A stretch of 7,501 nt of DNA from Planctomycetota bacterium (GTDB lineage Bacteria > Planctomycetota > UBA1135 > GCA-002686595). The position numbers were made by a program, and so were the translations under genes. The notes beneath the pieces are model-generated. The model was not told the DNA's origin, did no database searches, and saw only the letters and a program-made list of their open reading frames with translations. The stretch spans positions 1-7,501 of the forward strand of contig JAJDES010000012.1 of NCBI GenBank assembly GCA_029259675.1, given 5' to 3'. Positions 1-6,752 of the stretch are shown here, one piece after another. Every line of letters starts with the position of its first letter. Position 1 is the stretch's first letter.

Positions 1-34
1 GGGGTTTCTTGCTCAGTGGTTTTTGAGTTGGACG

Positions 35-62
35 TTTCTGAATCAAAATTTCGGAATCAAAA
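35..62. repeat. 14-bp tandem duplication across the porin stop codon
   Basis: Two adjacent 14 bp units, TTTCTGAATCAAAA (35-48) and TTTCGGAATCAAAA (49-62), differ at one base. Read on the minus strand, the right-hand unit holds the last Phe codon and the TGA stop of the porin gene, and the left-hand unit repeats that sequence just beyond the stop, in another frame. This looks like a small slippage duplication at the gene end. No function is evident: it forms no good hairpin and is not followed by a T-run, so I do not call it a terminator. Confidence 0.8.
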
Positions 63-1487
63 GATGTAGCCCATGCCGAGATTGAATTGGTTGACACCGT
101 TGTGCGCACCGTTGTTTACGTTCTGATAATCGGCCTTGAGAATCACGTTCGGAAGCGGCTGCCAGGCGACACCATAGGTTGTGATTTGCACGTCATTTTT
201 GGGATCGGATAGGAAGCCGTCGGCCACATCGGCTTGGGTGTCGTAGGACTCCCAGCGCACGAAGGGCGAGACGGATTGGCCACTGGCGGGATTGATCGCG
301 CTCATGACGTCGTAGCCGAGTTCAAGATAACCGCCCTGCAACTCTTTTCCGACGGAAGCGGCGCCGGTCAATTCGAGCGCATTGTTGAGTTCGGCGGTAT
401 CGCCCAGGTCTGCTTGCACGACCAAACCGCGGAAGCGCGCACCCTTGGCTTCCAATTGAATGTGAGCTTCAGCAATCTGCGTTCTTACCGAGGGTAGTTC
501 GACAATCGCAGTCGATGCTTGTTCGAATTGGGTGTCCTGCCCGGCGTTGCCGTAATAGAAGGATCCACCAAACAACATTCCGGGTTGGGGTGAGTAGTCC
601 AGGCGGGTAACGAAGGCGAAATCATCGGCTTTGGAGCGCGCGCCCTTTTGGCGACCGCCACGCAAGCCGCCGGCCGCAAAGTCTTGGCCGTCGAATCCGG
701 CCACGACATAGGACTTGTAGCTCAAGGGTCCGACTGAACCGAAAACGCCGACGCCGTTTTCGCGCCAGGTGCTGGGCATGATCACAGTTTCGATCATGGG
801 CCTTTTGACGCTGAAGAAAGTGGTCGGTTCGTGCAGCTCGTTTACAAAGCCCATCGGTATCAAGAGCAGACCGATGCGGGCGTTGAATTCCGGCCGCGCC
901 AGGTAATCAAGATAGGCGAACTCAAGAAAGATCTCATCGACGTGCTCGATTTCAATTTCCGTGTTGAGCAGCCACTTGTCGTTGAACTTGTAGCCGACGT
1001 AGAGCACGCCGCGCAAAAAGTCCGCTTCGCTCGAGCGCGAGTTGCGGAAGTTTTGATAGATCAGCTCGCCGTAGCCACCGATGGAGAGTCCTTCCAGCGT
1101 GTTGTAAATCTTGGAGGCGGCCGGGCCCATTCCGTAGCGGCTTTGATTGGCCTCGGGTGCCACTTTGCCCAATTCGATGCGCTCGAGTTCGCCTGCAACC
1201 AAATCGATACGGCGCGCCAACTCCTCCTGCTGGGCCTTCAATTCAGCCAATTCTTCGCCACTCTCCTGTACCAGTACCTTGGTGGAGTCATCCGCGGCCG
1301 AGTCGCTGTCACTGTCAATCTCACTTGTCGTAATTCCGATGGATTCGGACCCGATCGGATTGGACCCAGTCGGATCCGAATTGCTGGCGGAGGCCAAATT
1401 GCTGCCGGCGAGGAAGGCCGCGAGGAGCAAGCCGCCGCGAATGTTGCGCAGGCTCAATTTGCTGATTAGGACTTTAGTGGCGGACAT
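57..1487 (-). CDS. Outer-membrane porin, OprO/OprP-like beta-barrel with N-terminal coiled coil
   Basis: Predicted outer-membrane channel of 476 residues. From the ATG at 1487 it shows a Sec signal peptide (basic start, hydrophobic stretch around residues 19-28, likely cleavage after LASA near residue 35). A Ser/Asp/Gly-rich linker (36-69) and a charged coiled coil (about 77-107) follow; this coiled coil is typical of trimeric porins of the phosphate-selective O/P type. The rest (about 134-476) is alternating aromatic/polar beta strands with segments such as GGYGELIYQNF and GLLLIPMGF, ending in the terminal Phe (GMGYIF) expected of a BAM-assembled barrel. An in-frame TTG at 1496 would add three residues, but the ATG has a GAG-type ribosome site about 5 bases upstream and is preferred. 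The gene follows apbE on the same strand after about 100 bp without a clear terminator, so co-transcription is likely. Phosphate specificity cannot be read from the sequence; the substrate could equally be a metal complex, another anion or a small solute. Confidence 0.87.
   Translation of the reverse strand: MSATKVLISKLSLRNIRGGLLLAAFLAGSNLASASNSDPTGSNPIGSESIGITTSEIDSDSDSAADDSTKVLVQESGEELAELKAQQEELARRIDLVAGELERIELGKVAPEANQSRYGMGPAASKIYNTLEGLSIGGYGELIYQNFRNSRSSEADFLRGVLYVGYKFNDKWLLNTEIEIEHVDEIFLEFAYLDYLARPEFNARIGLLLIPMGFVNELHEPTTFFSVKRPMIETVIMPSTWRENGVGVFGSVGPLSYKSYVVAGFDGQDFAAGGLRGGRQKGARSKADDFAFVTRLDYSPQPGMLFGGSFYYGNAGQDTQFEQASTAIVELPSVRTQIAEAHIQLEAKGARFRGLVVQADLGDTAELNNALELTGAASVGKELQGGYLELGYDVMSAINPASGQSVSPFVRWESYDTQADVADGFLSDPKNDVQITTYGVAWQPLPNVILKADYQNVNNGAHNGVNQFNLGMGYIF
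1336..1380 (-). repeat. Three 15-bp tandem units encoding SxxxG repeats in the porin linker
   Basis: Three consecutive 15 bp units (1336-1350, 1351-1365, 1366-1380) are recognisably related: CCGATGGATTCGGAC, CCGATCGGATTGGAC and CCAGTCGGATCCGAA. On the minus strand they encode the pentapeptides SDPTG, SNPIG and SESIG, immediately after the predicted signal-peptide cleavage site. The unit is a multiple of three, so copy number can change without breaking the frame. It probably forms a flexible periplasmic tether before the coiled coil. Confidence 0.75.
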
Positions 1488-1590
1488 CGATCTCAATGGA
1501 TTTGCTTTGAAACTCGCGCGGAGTGCGTAGCGGAAGAATGGAATGGGAGTGAAACTGGAGCACCTGTTGAGCCTCGCTGGATAGTCCGAG

Positions 1591-2757
1591 CTACGGCACT
1601 TTCAATGCGGTGACTGTTGTCGTAGGAACGTGAAAGTCGATGTCGAGAGGCACTTCGCTTTCATAGGTGAACAACTTACCGGCCAAGCCCGAACTGGCCC
1701 GGGCCCGCAGGCTCTGCGAGGTCGCTTCCAAAATCAGGACTTCGACATCAGCGTGTTGTTCGGCGTATGCGAGGGCGGCGGCGGGGCCCATGACGTACAG
1801 CGCGGTGGACAAGCAATCGGCTTGAGTCGCTGTCGGAGCCAAGACCGTCAAACTGCCGAAGTTGTGAACCGGCCTGGCGCTGCGCGGGTCCAAGATGTGT
1901 CCAAGCTGTTTGCCGGAAACCGTGTGGGAACGGGTTGCATTGCCGGATGTCGCGCAGGAGCCGCTCTCAAGGCGCAGCTTTAGCAGGGGCTGATCGCGTT
2001 CGGCGGGGTGCGACAGGGGCAGGTCGATTGGGCTTCCGAGAATGGACACTTGGCCGCCCAAATCGATTTTTGCGTTCTCAATGCCGGCCTCGCGCAAAGC
2101 CTCCATGGCCGCGTCCAGGCCAAGGCCCTTGCCAAAGCTGCCCGCATCAAGCTGCAGGGCGGGGTGTTTGCGGATCGCACCGGCTGTCGTGATTTCAAGC
2201 GCGCCAAAGCCAGCGGGTACACGCGCCATGGCAAGTTGGGCGGGCGTGGGCCAGTGACCGGTCTGTCGCAATTCGTACGCGGCGACGAGCGCTCCGATGG
2301 AGGGGTCAAAGGCTCCCTGTGTGTTGCGCCAATAATGATCGACCGTAGCCAAGTCCGCTCGCAGCTGGGCTGAAAGAGGAACGAGCTCACCGCAGGAAGC
2401 CTCGTTCAGGCGAGATAATTCGGAGTCCCTGCGCCAGCTCGAAAGGCGCGCTTCGACCGCTTCGATGGCACCCACCGCCGCCTCGCTGGCGAGCAGGCCC
2501 GCGGGGCGATGACCCGCGCTGAGGGTGATATCGAGCCAGGTTCCCATGGCGCTGAGCCGGCGCTCAATTTGCTCGGTGGTGGCCAGTGGGGTCCGGGTCC
2601 GGTGCTTCGGCGTGGACAGCGCCGCGCCCGTGCCAAGTGCCGCTTGGGTGCTGAATGCTTTCGGAGCGCTCATCCCAAAAGTCCCGCAATCTGCACCCAT
2701 TAGCAAGAACGCTGCGGTTGCAGCATTTTGAATCAGGGCGGTTCGGGTGGGCAGCAT
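1591..2757 (-). CDS. apbE: FAD:protein FMN transferase (ApbE family), exported
   Basis: Catalyses Mg2+-dependent transfer of FMN from FAD to a Thr/Ser of partner proteins, normally outside the cytoplasmic membrane. From the ATG at 2757 it has 388 residues. Family motifs appear in order: MGTWLDITL (71-79), LSSWRRDSELSRLN (105-118), FDPSIGAL (150-157), LDAGSFGKGLGLDAA (203-217) with the flavin-site Lys in GKG, DLGGQVSILGSP (232-243), CATSGNATRS (268-277), HILDPRSARPV (287-297) and TQADCLSTAL (311-320), whose Asp314 and Thr318 match the metal-binding D..T pair. The N-terminus has a hydrophobic stretch (about 12-21) suggesting export; Cys24 is preceded by GAD, a poor lipobox, so lipoprotein status is doubtful. 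A TTG at 2820 opens the frame 21 codons earlier, but those residues are Pro/Arg-rich, lack a ribosome site and lie at or before the inferred transcription start. The gene probably heads an operon with the porin. A Fur-like palindrome upstream suggests metal control. No flavinylation target is visible nearby. Confidence 0.93.
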   Translation of the reverse strand: MLPTRTALIQNAATAAFLLMGADCGTFGMSAPKAFSTQAALGTGAALSTPKHRTRTPLATTEQIERRLSAMGTWLDITLSAGHRPAGLLASEAAVGAIEAVEARLSSWRRDSELSRLNEASCGELVPLSAQLRADLATVDHYWRNTQGAFDPSIGALVAAYELRQTGHWPTPAQLAMARVPAGFGALEITTAGAIRKHPALQLDAGSFGKGLGLDAAMEALREAGIENAKIDLGGQVSILGSPIDLPLSHPAERDQPLLKLRLESGSCATSGNATRSHTVSGKQLGHILDPRSARPVHNFGSLTVLAPTATQADCLSTALYVMGPAAALAYAEQHADVEVLILEATSQSLRARASSGLAGKLFTYESEVPLDIDFHVPTTTVTALKVP

Positions 2758-2823
2758 GGGGAGTTTCTGAGCCTGGGCCGGCCAGCGGGTCGGATTCGAG
2801 CCGAGTCGGCGGCCGGGCAATAA

Positions 2824-2852
2824 TTGCTATTGAGATTCAATCTCAATGGCAA
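2824..2852 (-). promoter_or_regulatory. Possible apbE promoter overlapping the Fur-like palindrome
   Basis: On the minus strand TTGCCA (2847-2852) resembles a -35 box. It is followed after exactly 17 bp by TAGCAA (2824-2829), a weak -10 match with 3 of 6 bases. The spacer is almost wholly the palindrome at 2829-2847, so a bound repressor would block RNA polymerase. Transcription would start near 2817, leaving a leader of about 60 nt before the ATG at 2757 and arguing against the TTG at 2820. The -10 is poor, so the exact boxes are tentative. Confidence 0.4.
2829..2847. promoter_or_regulatory. Perfect 19-bp palindrome, probable Fur-family operator
   Basis: ATTGAGATT-C-AATCTCAAT is a perfect inverted repeat around one central base. 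Its core, TGAGATT-C-AATCTCA, has the 7-1-7 geometry of Fur boxes (TGATAAT-N-ATTATCA) and is one base per half-site from the common proteobacterial variant TGAGAAT-N-ATTCTCA. It is an AT-rich island in GC-rich surroundings, about 70 bp upstream of the apbE ATG. Fur is the most likely regulator; other Fur-family members or an unrelated dimeric repressor are possible. Identification is by eye from the consensus. Confidence 0.6.
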
Positions 2853-2995
2853 GGAGGATAGAGTGCTGGCTCGAAGGTGCAAGGGCCCAGGGCGAAAAAC
2901 TCAGGCCCCGGGCCAGCGAAGTAGCCAGTTCAGAGGCCAGTTCTAGGGCCAGCTCTGGGGGAGCCGGTGTGCCGCTCCGGGCCGCCCTTCCCTAG
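2846..2995 (+). CDS. Doubtful micro-ORF region with a strong Shine-Dalgarno sequence
   Basis: Two overlapping short plus-strand frames occur here. A GTG at 2863 lies 5 nt after a perfect AAGGAGG (2851-2857) and opens 27 codons to a TAG at 2944-2946; its product would be basic. An ATG at 2846 opens 49 codons to a TAG at 2993-2995, ending in a repeated ASSE/ASSR/ASSG stretch encoded by the 12 bp tandem repeat; it has no ribosome site of its own. The strong ribosome site is the only argument for translation. The product resembles nothing I recognise, and there is no obvious plus-strand promoter, although the palindrome at 2829-2847 sits just upstream. Probably chance, kept because the Shine-Dalgarno match is exact. 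Confidence 0.15.
   Translation: MARRIECWLEGARAQGEKLRPRASEVASSEASSRASSGGAGVPLRAALP
2912..2959. repeat. Degenerate 12-bp tandem repeat, four units, beyond the kinase stop
   Basis: The units are GCCAGCGAAGTA (2912-2923), GCCAGTTCAGAG (2924-2935), GCCAGTTCTAGG (2936-2947) and GCCAGCTCTGGG (2948-2959). All begin GCCAG, and the last three are clearly related. The array lies in the non-coding gap between the end of the kinase gene and the apbE control region. Its phase is a multiple of three, which gives the repeated Ala-Ser-Ser pattern in one plus-strand frame. The function is unknown. Confidence 0.6.
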
Positions 2996-5900
2996 CTGCG
3001 AGCCGGCAGGGGCGTGCGCGGATAGAGCGGGCCCTCGGGGGAGAGGGTGGCCTCGAGCAGGCGCGTTTGGGAGCGGCGTTGATCGCGGCGCATGGCGCTG
3101 TCGCGCACGCGGTCGTTTTCCTCGCGCAATTGGCGCCGCAGGTGACGCACCAGCTGGCGCGCCTCGGAGCCGCTCCGGTTGCCCGATAGGACCAGGGCCC
3201 GGGTGCCGACGATCACGATGCGATCGCTGAGTTCGGCTCCAAAGTGGTTCAGCAACTCCAGAGCTCTGGCGCTGGCATCGAGGGCTTCGTTGCTGTGGCC
3301 GGAGGCCCTGGCAATGCGCGCGCCGACCGCGAGTCCCAGGGCTTCGGAGCGGTGTACGGACAATTCGCGCGCGAGCTCCGTGGCGCGCTCCAGGGATGTG
3401 CGCGCTTCGGGATCGTCGCGTTCCCAAAGCAGAATGCCGAGCATCAACTCGGCTAAGGTCTCTCCGTCGCGATCTTCAATTTCGCGCGCTAAATAAAGCG
3501 CGTCGCGCAATTGGTTGTCGGCCTCTTCAAACAGATCGAGGTCGATCATCAGGACTCCCAAGCGCGAGCGCGCTTCCACTTCAAGGCGGCGGAAACCCGC
3601 TTCGCGCGAGCGCCGCACGGCGCGTTGTGCGAGACCGAGCGCGCGGTTGGACCGACCTACGCTGCGCAAGCAACGCGCGCGCAGACTGTCGAGGCTGCCG
3701 GTGATGGCGGAATAGGATTGCAAGTCATCCTGCGGCAAGACTTGGTGCGCGCGAGAGATGCCGCGCAGGGAGCGTTCGACCCAGCCGTCGAGCAATTCGA
3801 TGCGCGCTCGCACCGACCAGGCCAGTGCGGCTGCGTTGGGCGTGCGCGCCAAGCGCAGTGCATTGATGGCCAAATCGGAGGCCAGTTCCAGTTGCCCTTG
3901 GCGCGTTGCGATGCCCGCCAGTCCGCGCAGGGCCGCGCAGCGCAAATGATCGTCGCCGGCGGTTTTTGCCAACTGCTCGGCGTTGCGCAATAGTCCGCGC
4001 GCCATGCCGTAGTGGCCGGTCGCCAAAGATCCGCGACCGTGCAAAATGTAGACGAGCGCAGCACCGGCCGCTTCGGTGTCGGGATCGAGGTCCAAGTCGG
4101 CCATGGCGTCCAGGTGCAGACGCTCCTCGTCGCGCAACCCAAGCCTATTGGCCGCGTCGCAGGCGGCGGCAAGCAGCTCGAGCGACAGTTCGCGCGTGGC
4201 GAGATGGGGCGATCTTTCCAAGGCTTCCAAGCCCCACTTGGCCAAGGAGCGACGGTGTGAGGGCTCCCCGACCGAGGAGAGCAGGGATAGATGCGGCCGC
4301 ACAAGGGCGATCAATTCCTGGTCCTCTCCCGCAGCTTTCAAGTGATAGGCGCGGCGGTAGATCCACTCTTGGCCGCCGTTTGCTTCGCGCGCCAGGGCCG
4401 CGGCGACAGCGTAGTGATCCGCTCTCCGGCTCTTGGCGGGCAGTCGGTCGTAAATGGCGGCGCGCAGTGCCGGACGAGCAAAGCGGTACTGACCGCCGGC
4501 GCCCACAATCCAACCCCCGCGCACCAAGTTGGTCAGGATGCGATCGAATTCGCTGCGGCTTGCGTCCCCAAAGGCCTCAAAGGCGAAGCTCGGGTTCAGG
4601 CGACCGCCGATCACCGCCAAGCGCTCAAGCCAACGTTGTTCTTCGGAGTCGAGTTTCTCCAGGCGCTCGATGATGGCGTCGTCCAAAGTGTCCGCGGATG
4701 GCAAGGCATCGGGGTGGCAGTGCAGGATCAGCCTGGCGCGCTTGTCCTCCAGGTCGTGTTCCACATCGCCGCGTTCGATCAAGCCGCGCAGGATCTCGGT
4801 GATGTGACCCGGATTGCCGCGGCTTTGCTTCCACAGCGCTCTCGCCAGGGTTAAGCGCGGCGAGCGCGGATGAAAAAGTTGCGCGACGAGTTCATACACA
4901 TCCTCTTCACTCCAGGCGGTGAGTTCGAGCGCGGGCATGAGCGCCAAAGCGCGCGTCCTCGAGGCGTAATCTTTAAGCCTGCGCTCCAATGCCGCCAGTG
5001 CGGGCGGCGCTTCGACGGAATCGTCGCTCAGTTGACCAAGGGCCAAAAAGATCGCTTGTTCGGGTAATTCGGCGGCCAAATCGCCCACCGCACTGAGCGT
5101 ATTTTCACCGGCCAAGTGCAGGTCATCGAGGAACATCAAAACGGGTTGTTCCCGCGCCAAGGCCAGTAACCAGCGCACGAAAGCGGAGGAGAGTGCGCCC
5201 TGCACTTCATGGGTGCGACCGGCCAGGGCAGCCATCAAGGCTTCCACATCGCGCGGTGCAATTTGGCTTGCGAGCAGCTCCTCCTCGCGCGTGCCCGGCA
5301 TCGAACCGAAAGGCAATTGCAGCCAACGGAACAGAATCTCAAGCAGGGTTCCGAAGGGTCTCGATTCGCGTCGCAGGGATGCGCGACCGTAAAGATACAA
5401 CGGAGGTTGGGAGCCGCGCCTGCGCTCCGCGGCGAAATCGGACAACAGTCGCGACTTGCCGGAGCCCGCGGCGCCGCGAATCCAAATCGCGGCCCCCCTG
5501 GCCGATTCCGATTTGGTCGAGTCGAAGTGAACTTGCGAATAGGCCTCCTGCAGTTGTGCCAATTCCTTGCGCCGCCCGATCAACGGCGTCAAGTGGGGGC
5601 GCACGCGCTGGTCGGGGATTCTGGGCGATTGGGCCACTTCGAGCATGCAATGGCGCCACCAATCGCCCGCCTCTCCCTGCAACAGACGCGTTTCGATTTG
5701 CGCGGCCGTGGGGCGTTGACGGGGATTGGCTTGGAGCACTTCAAGCAGCAAGCGATCAAAGAAGGGCGACAGGCGCGGGGCCAATTGGGAGGGCGGTTTG
5801 AAGCGCGGGCGCCGCAATCGGACGAGCAAGCTGTCCAGTTCCCAGTTGAGCCAATCCTCGGCCGGGCCCAGGATGGGGTGCTCTGCGGTCGCCAATTCGA

Positions 5901-6555
5901 ACAGCAAAATGCCCAGGGCGTAAACATCCGCCGCTGCGGAGGGGCCCTCGCCCGCGGCGCGCTCCGGGGAAAAGAAGGCCGGGCTGCCCACTCCCTTGCC
6001 GATGAGAGCTGAAGTGGCCAATTCATTGGCGTTCAGCGGCGAAGCTCCGCTGGGGCCCGCCTGGGAACTTGCGAAGCCCAGATCGCACAGCACCACGCCA
6101 CCGAAATCGTCCACGCGCACGTTGTCCGCTTTGACATCGCCGTGGCAATAACCCTTGGCGTGCAGAGCGGCCAAAGCACCGGCCAAGCGAGCGCCCTGGG
6201 CGCGCAAACTGGGTTCGGGCAGGGGGCCCGCCGCTTCCGCTTCGGCCCAGGTTTCGGGCAGGTTCTCGAGCAGCAAATAGGGACCCTCGGCGCCATGGCC
6301 GCGGTAAAACAAGCGCACCAGGGCCGGATGGTCGAATTCCTCCAGCAGGATGCCCTCATTCTCAATTACAGCCCTGGCGGCGGGTTCGCCTTTGAGTTCG
6401 CTCCGCAACTGCTTGCGGGCCAGCAGTGAACCCGCCGAAAGCGATCCCAGCGCGGCCTTCAAGCGAACGAGGTGAACCTCGGAAGTCGCTCCGGAACCGA
6501 GGTTCTGGAGCACCTCGAAATTGGGCTCGGGCGGGGTGATGGTGGGTGCGCTCAC
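2992..6555 (-). CDS. Serine/threonine protein kinase fused to a STAND-type AAA ATPase and TPR superhelix
   Basis: Large soluble signalling protein of 1187 residues with no evident membrane segment. The kinase domain (about 13-293) has a Gly-rich loop GSGATSEV (20-27), a likely ATP-anchoring Lys48, catalytic loop HGDVKADN (138-145) with Asp140, Lys142 and Asn145, metal site DLG (158-160), SPE (196-198) as the APE motif, DVYALG (210-215) and Arg281. HGD replaces HRD and DLG replaces DFG, so activity is likely but activation-loop phosphorylation may not be needed. A STAND/AAA module follows from about 323, with Walker A GAAGSGKS (361-368), Walker B LMFLDDLH (473-480) and GNPGHITEIL (580-589). 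A probable winged-helix region (about 620-705) and a TPR-like helical array (about 715-1140) come next, then a basic, charged tail. The overall plan resembles MalT/PknK-type regulators, but no HTH, GAF or sigma54 domain is seen at the end. The GTG start places the kinase domain normally at the N-terminus and has a weak GAG ribosome site 7 nt upstream. Substrate and signal are unknown. Confidence 0.95.
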   Translation of the reverse strand: MSAPTITPPEPNFEVLQNLGSGATSEVHLVRLKAALGSLSAGSLLARKQLRSELKGEPAARAVIENEGILLEEFDHPALVRLFYRGHGAEGPYLLLENLPETWAEAEAAGPLPEPSLRAQGARLAGALAALHAKGYCHGDVKADNVRVDDFGGVVLCDLGFASSQAGPSGASPLNANELATSALIGKGVGSPAFFSPERAAGEGPSAAADVYALGILLFELATAEHPILGPAEDWLNWELDSLLVRLRRPRFKPPSQLAPRLSPFFDRLLLEVLQANPRQRPTAAQIETRLLQGEAGDWWRHCMLEVAQSPRIPDQRVRPHLTPLIGRRKELAQLQEAYSQVHFDSTKSESARGAAIWIRGAAGSGKSRLLSDFAAERRRGSQPPLYLYGRASLRRESRPFGTLLEILFRWLQLPFGSMPGTREEELLASQIAPRDVEALMAALAGRTHEVQGALSSAFVRWLLALAREQPVLMFLDDLHLAGENTLSAVGDLAAELPEQAIFLALGQLSDDSVEAPPALAALERRLKDYASRTRALALMPALELTAWSEEDVYELVAQLFHPRSPRLTLARALWKQSRGNPGHITEILRGLIERGDVEHDLEDKRARLILHCHPDALPSADTLDDAIIERLEKLDSEEQRWLERLAVIGGRLNPSFAFEAFGDASRSEFDRILTNLVRGGWIVGAGGQYRFARPALRAAIYDRLPAKSRRADHYAVAAALAREANGGQEWIYRRAYHLKAAGEDQELIALVRPHLSLLSSVGEPSHRRSLAKWGLEALERSPHLATRELSLELLAAACDAANRLGLRDEERLHLDAMADLDLDPDTEAAGAALVYILHGRGSLATGHYGMARGLLRNAEQLAKTAGDDHLRCAALRGLAGIATRQGQLELASDLAINALRLARTPNAAALAWSVRARIELLDGWVERSLRGISRAHQVLPQDDLQSYSAITGSLDSLRARCLRSVGRSNRALGLAQRAVRRSREAGFRRLEVEARSRLGVLMIDLDLFEEADNQLRDALYLAREIEDRDGETLAELMLGILLWERDDPEARTSLERATELARELSVHRSEALGLAVGARIARASGHSNEALDASARALELLNHFGAELSDRIVIVGTRALVLSGNRSGSEARQLVRHLRRQLREENDRVRDSAMRRDQRRSQTRLLEATLSPEGPLYPRTPLPARS

Positions 6556-6565
6556 GTGGGGTCTC

Positions 6566-6571
6566 TATAAT
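6566..6571 (+). promoter_or_regulatory. Consensus -10 hexamer TATAAT in the kinase-cysS divergent gap
   Basis: TATAAT stands alone in otherwise GC-rich sequence, 10 bp outside the kinase GTG. On the plus strand it could be the -10 box of cysS, with a start near 6578 and a leader of about 175 nt, but the expected -35 position (around 6543-6548, TGGGTG) is a poor match. On the minus strand the same bases read ATTATAGAG, too close to the kinase start unless its mRNA is nearly leaderless. The rest of the gap (to 6752) shows only a 7-base A-run (6658-6664) and a weak ACCCG/CGGGT inverted repeat (6669-6684). Confidence 0.25.
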
Positions 6572-6752
6572 CCCGTCCGCTCAGTTCCGCCACTCGCTTC
6601 GGTCGATTCACGCCTTCGCATTTTGTGCGCGGCTCGGCTGGATTCCTTCGCGCCGCCAAAAAAAGCGTACCCGGGTGGACGGGTCGGATTGAGCTCTAAC
6701 AGGAAATCCTCTCCGCTCTGCCTACCTGAGTCGAGCTTGCGGGAGAGGCTGG

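Noticed and set aside
831..1469. Long plus-strand frame of 212 codons opposite the porin.
   Set aside because: It is antisense to a convincingly coding gene, has no domain-like composition or ribosome site, and is expected by chance in GC-rich coding DNA.
57..1487. The porin as a flavinylation substrate of ApbE, because of a TGAAS stretch around residues 374-378.
   Set aside because: The known acceptor motif needs (S/T)GA(S/T); here it reads TGAA, inside a beta-barrel region with no FMN-binding domain.
2895..2914. Possible terminator on the minus strand after the kinase gene: GGCC-CGG-GGCC hairpin with a T5 run.
   Set aside because: The stem is only about 4 bp and is separated from the T-run by TGAG, so it does not have intrinsic terminator geometry.
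2992..3427. A frameshifted C-terminal extension of the kinase that might have carried an output domain.
   Set aside because: The alternative minus-strand frame (2930-3427) is Arg/Pro/Gly-rich with no domain-like pattern, and only about 170 bp of non-coding DNA follows the stop, too little for a lost domain.
5209..6012. Plus-strand frame of 267 codons, plus another of 255 codons at 3906-4673, both opposite the kinase.
   Set aside because: They are Arg/Gly/Ala/Pro-biased shadows of the kinase gene, which has recognisable motifs throughout.
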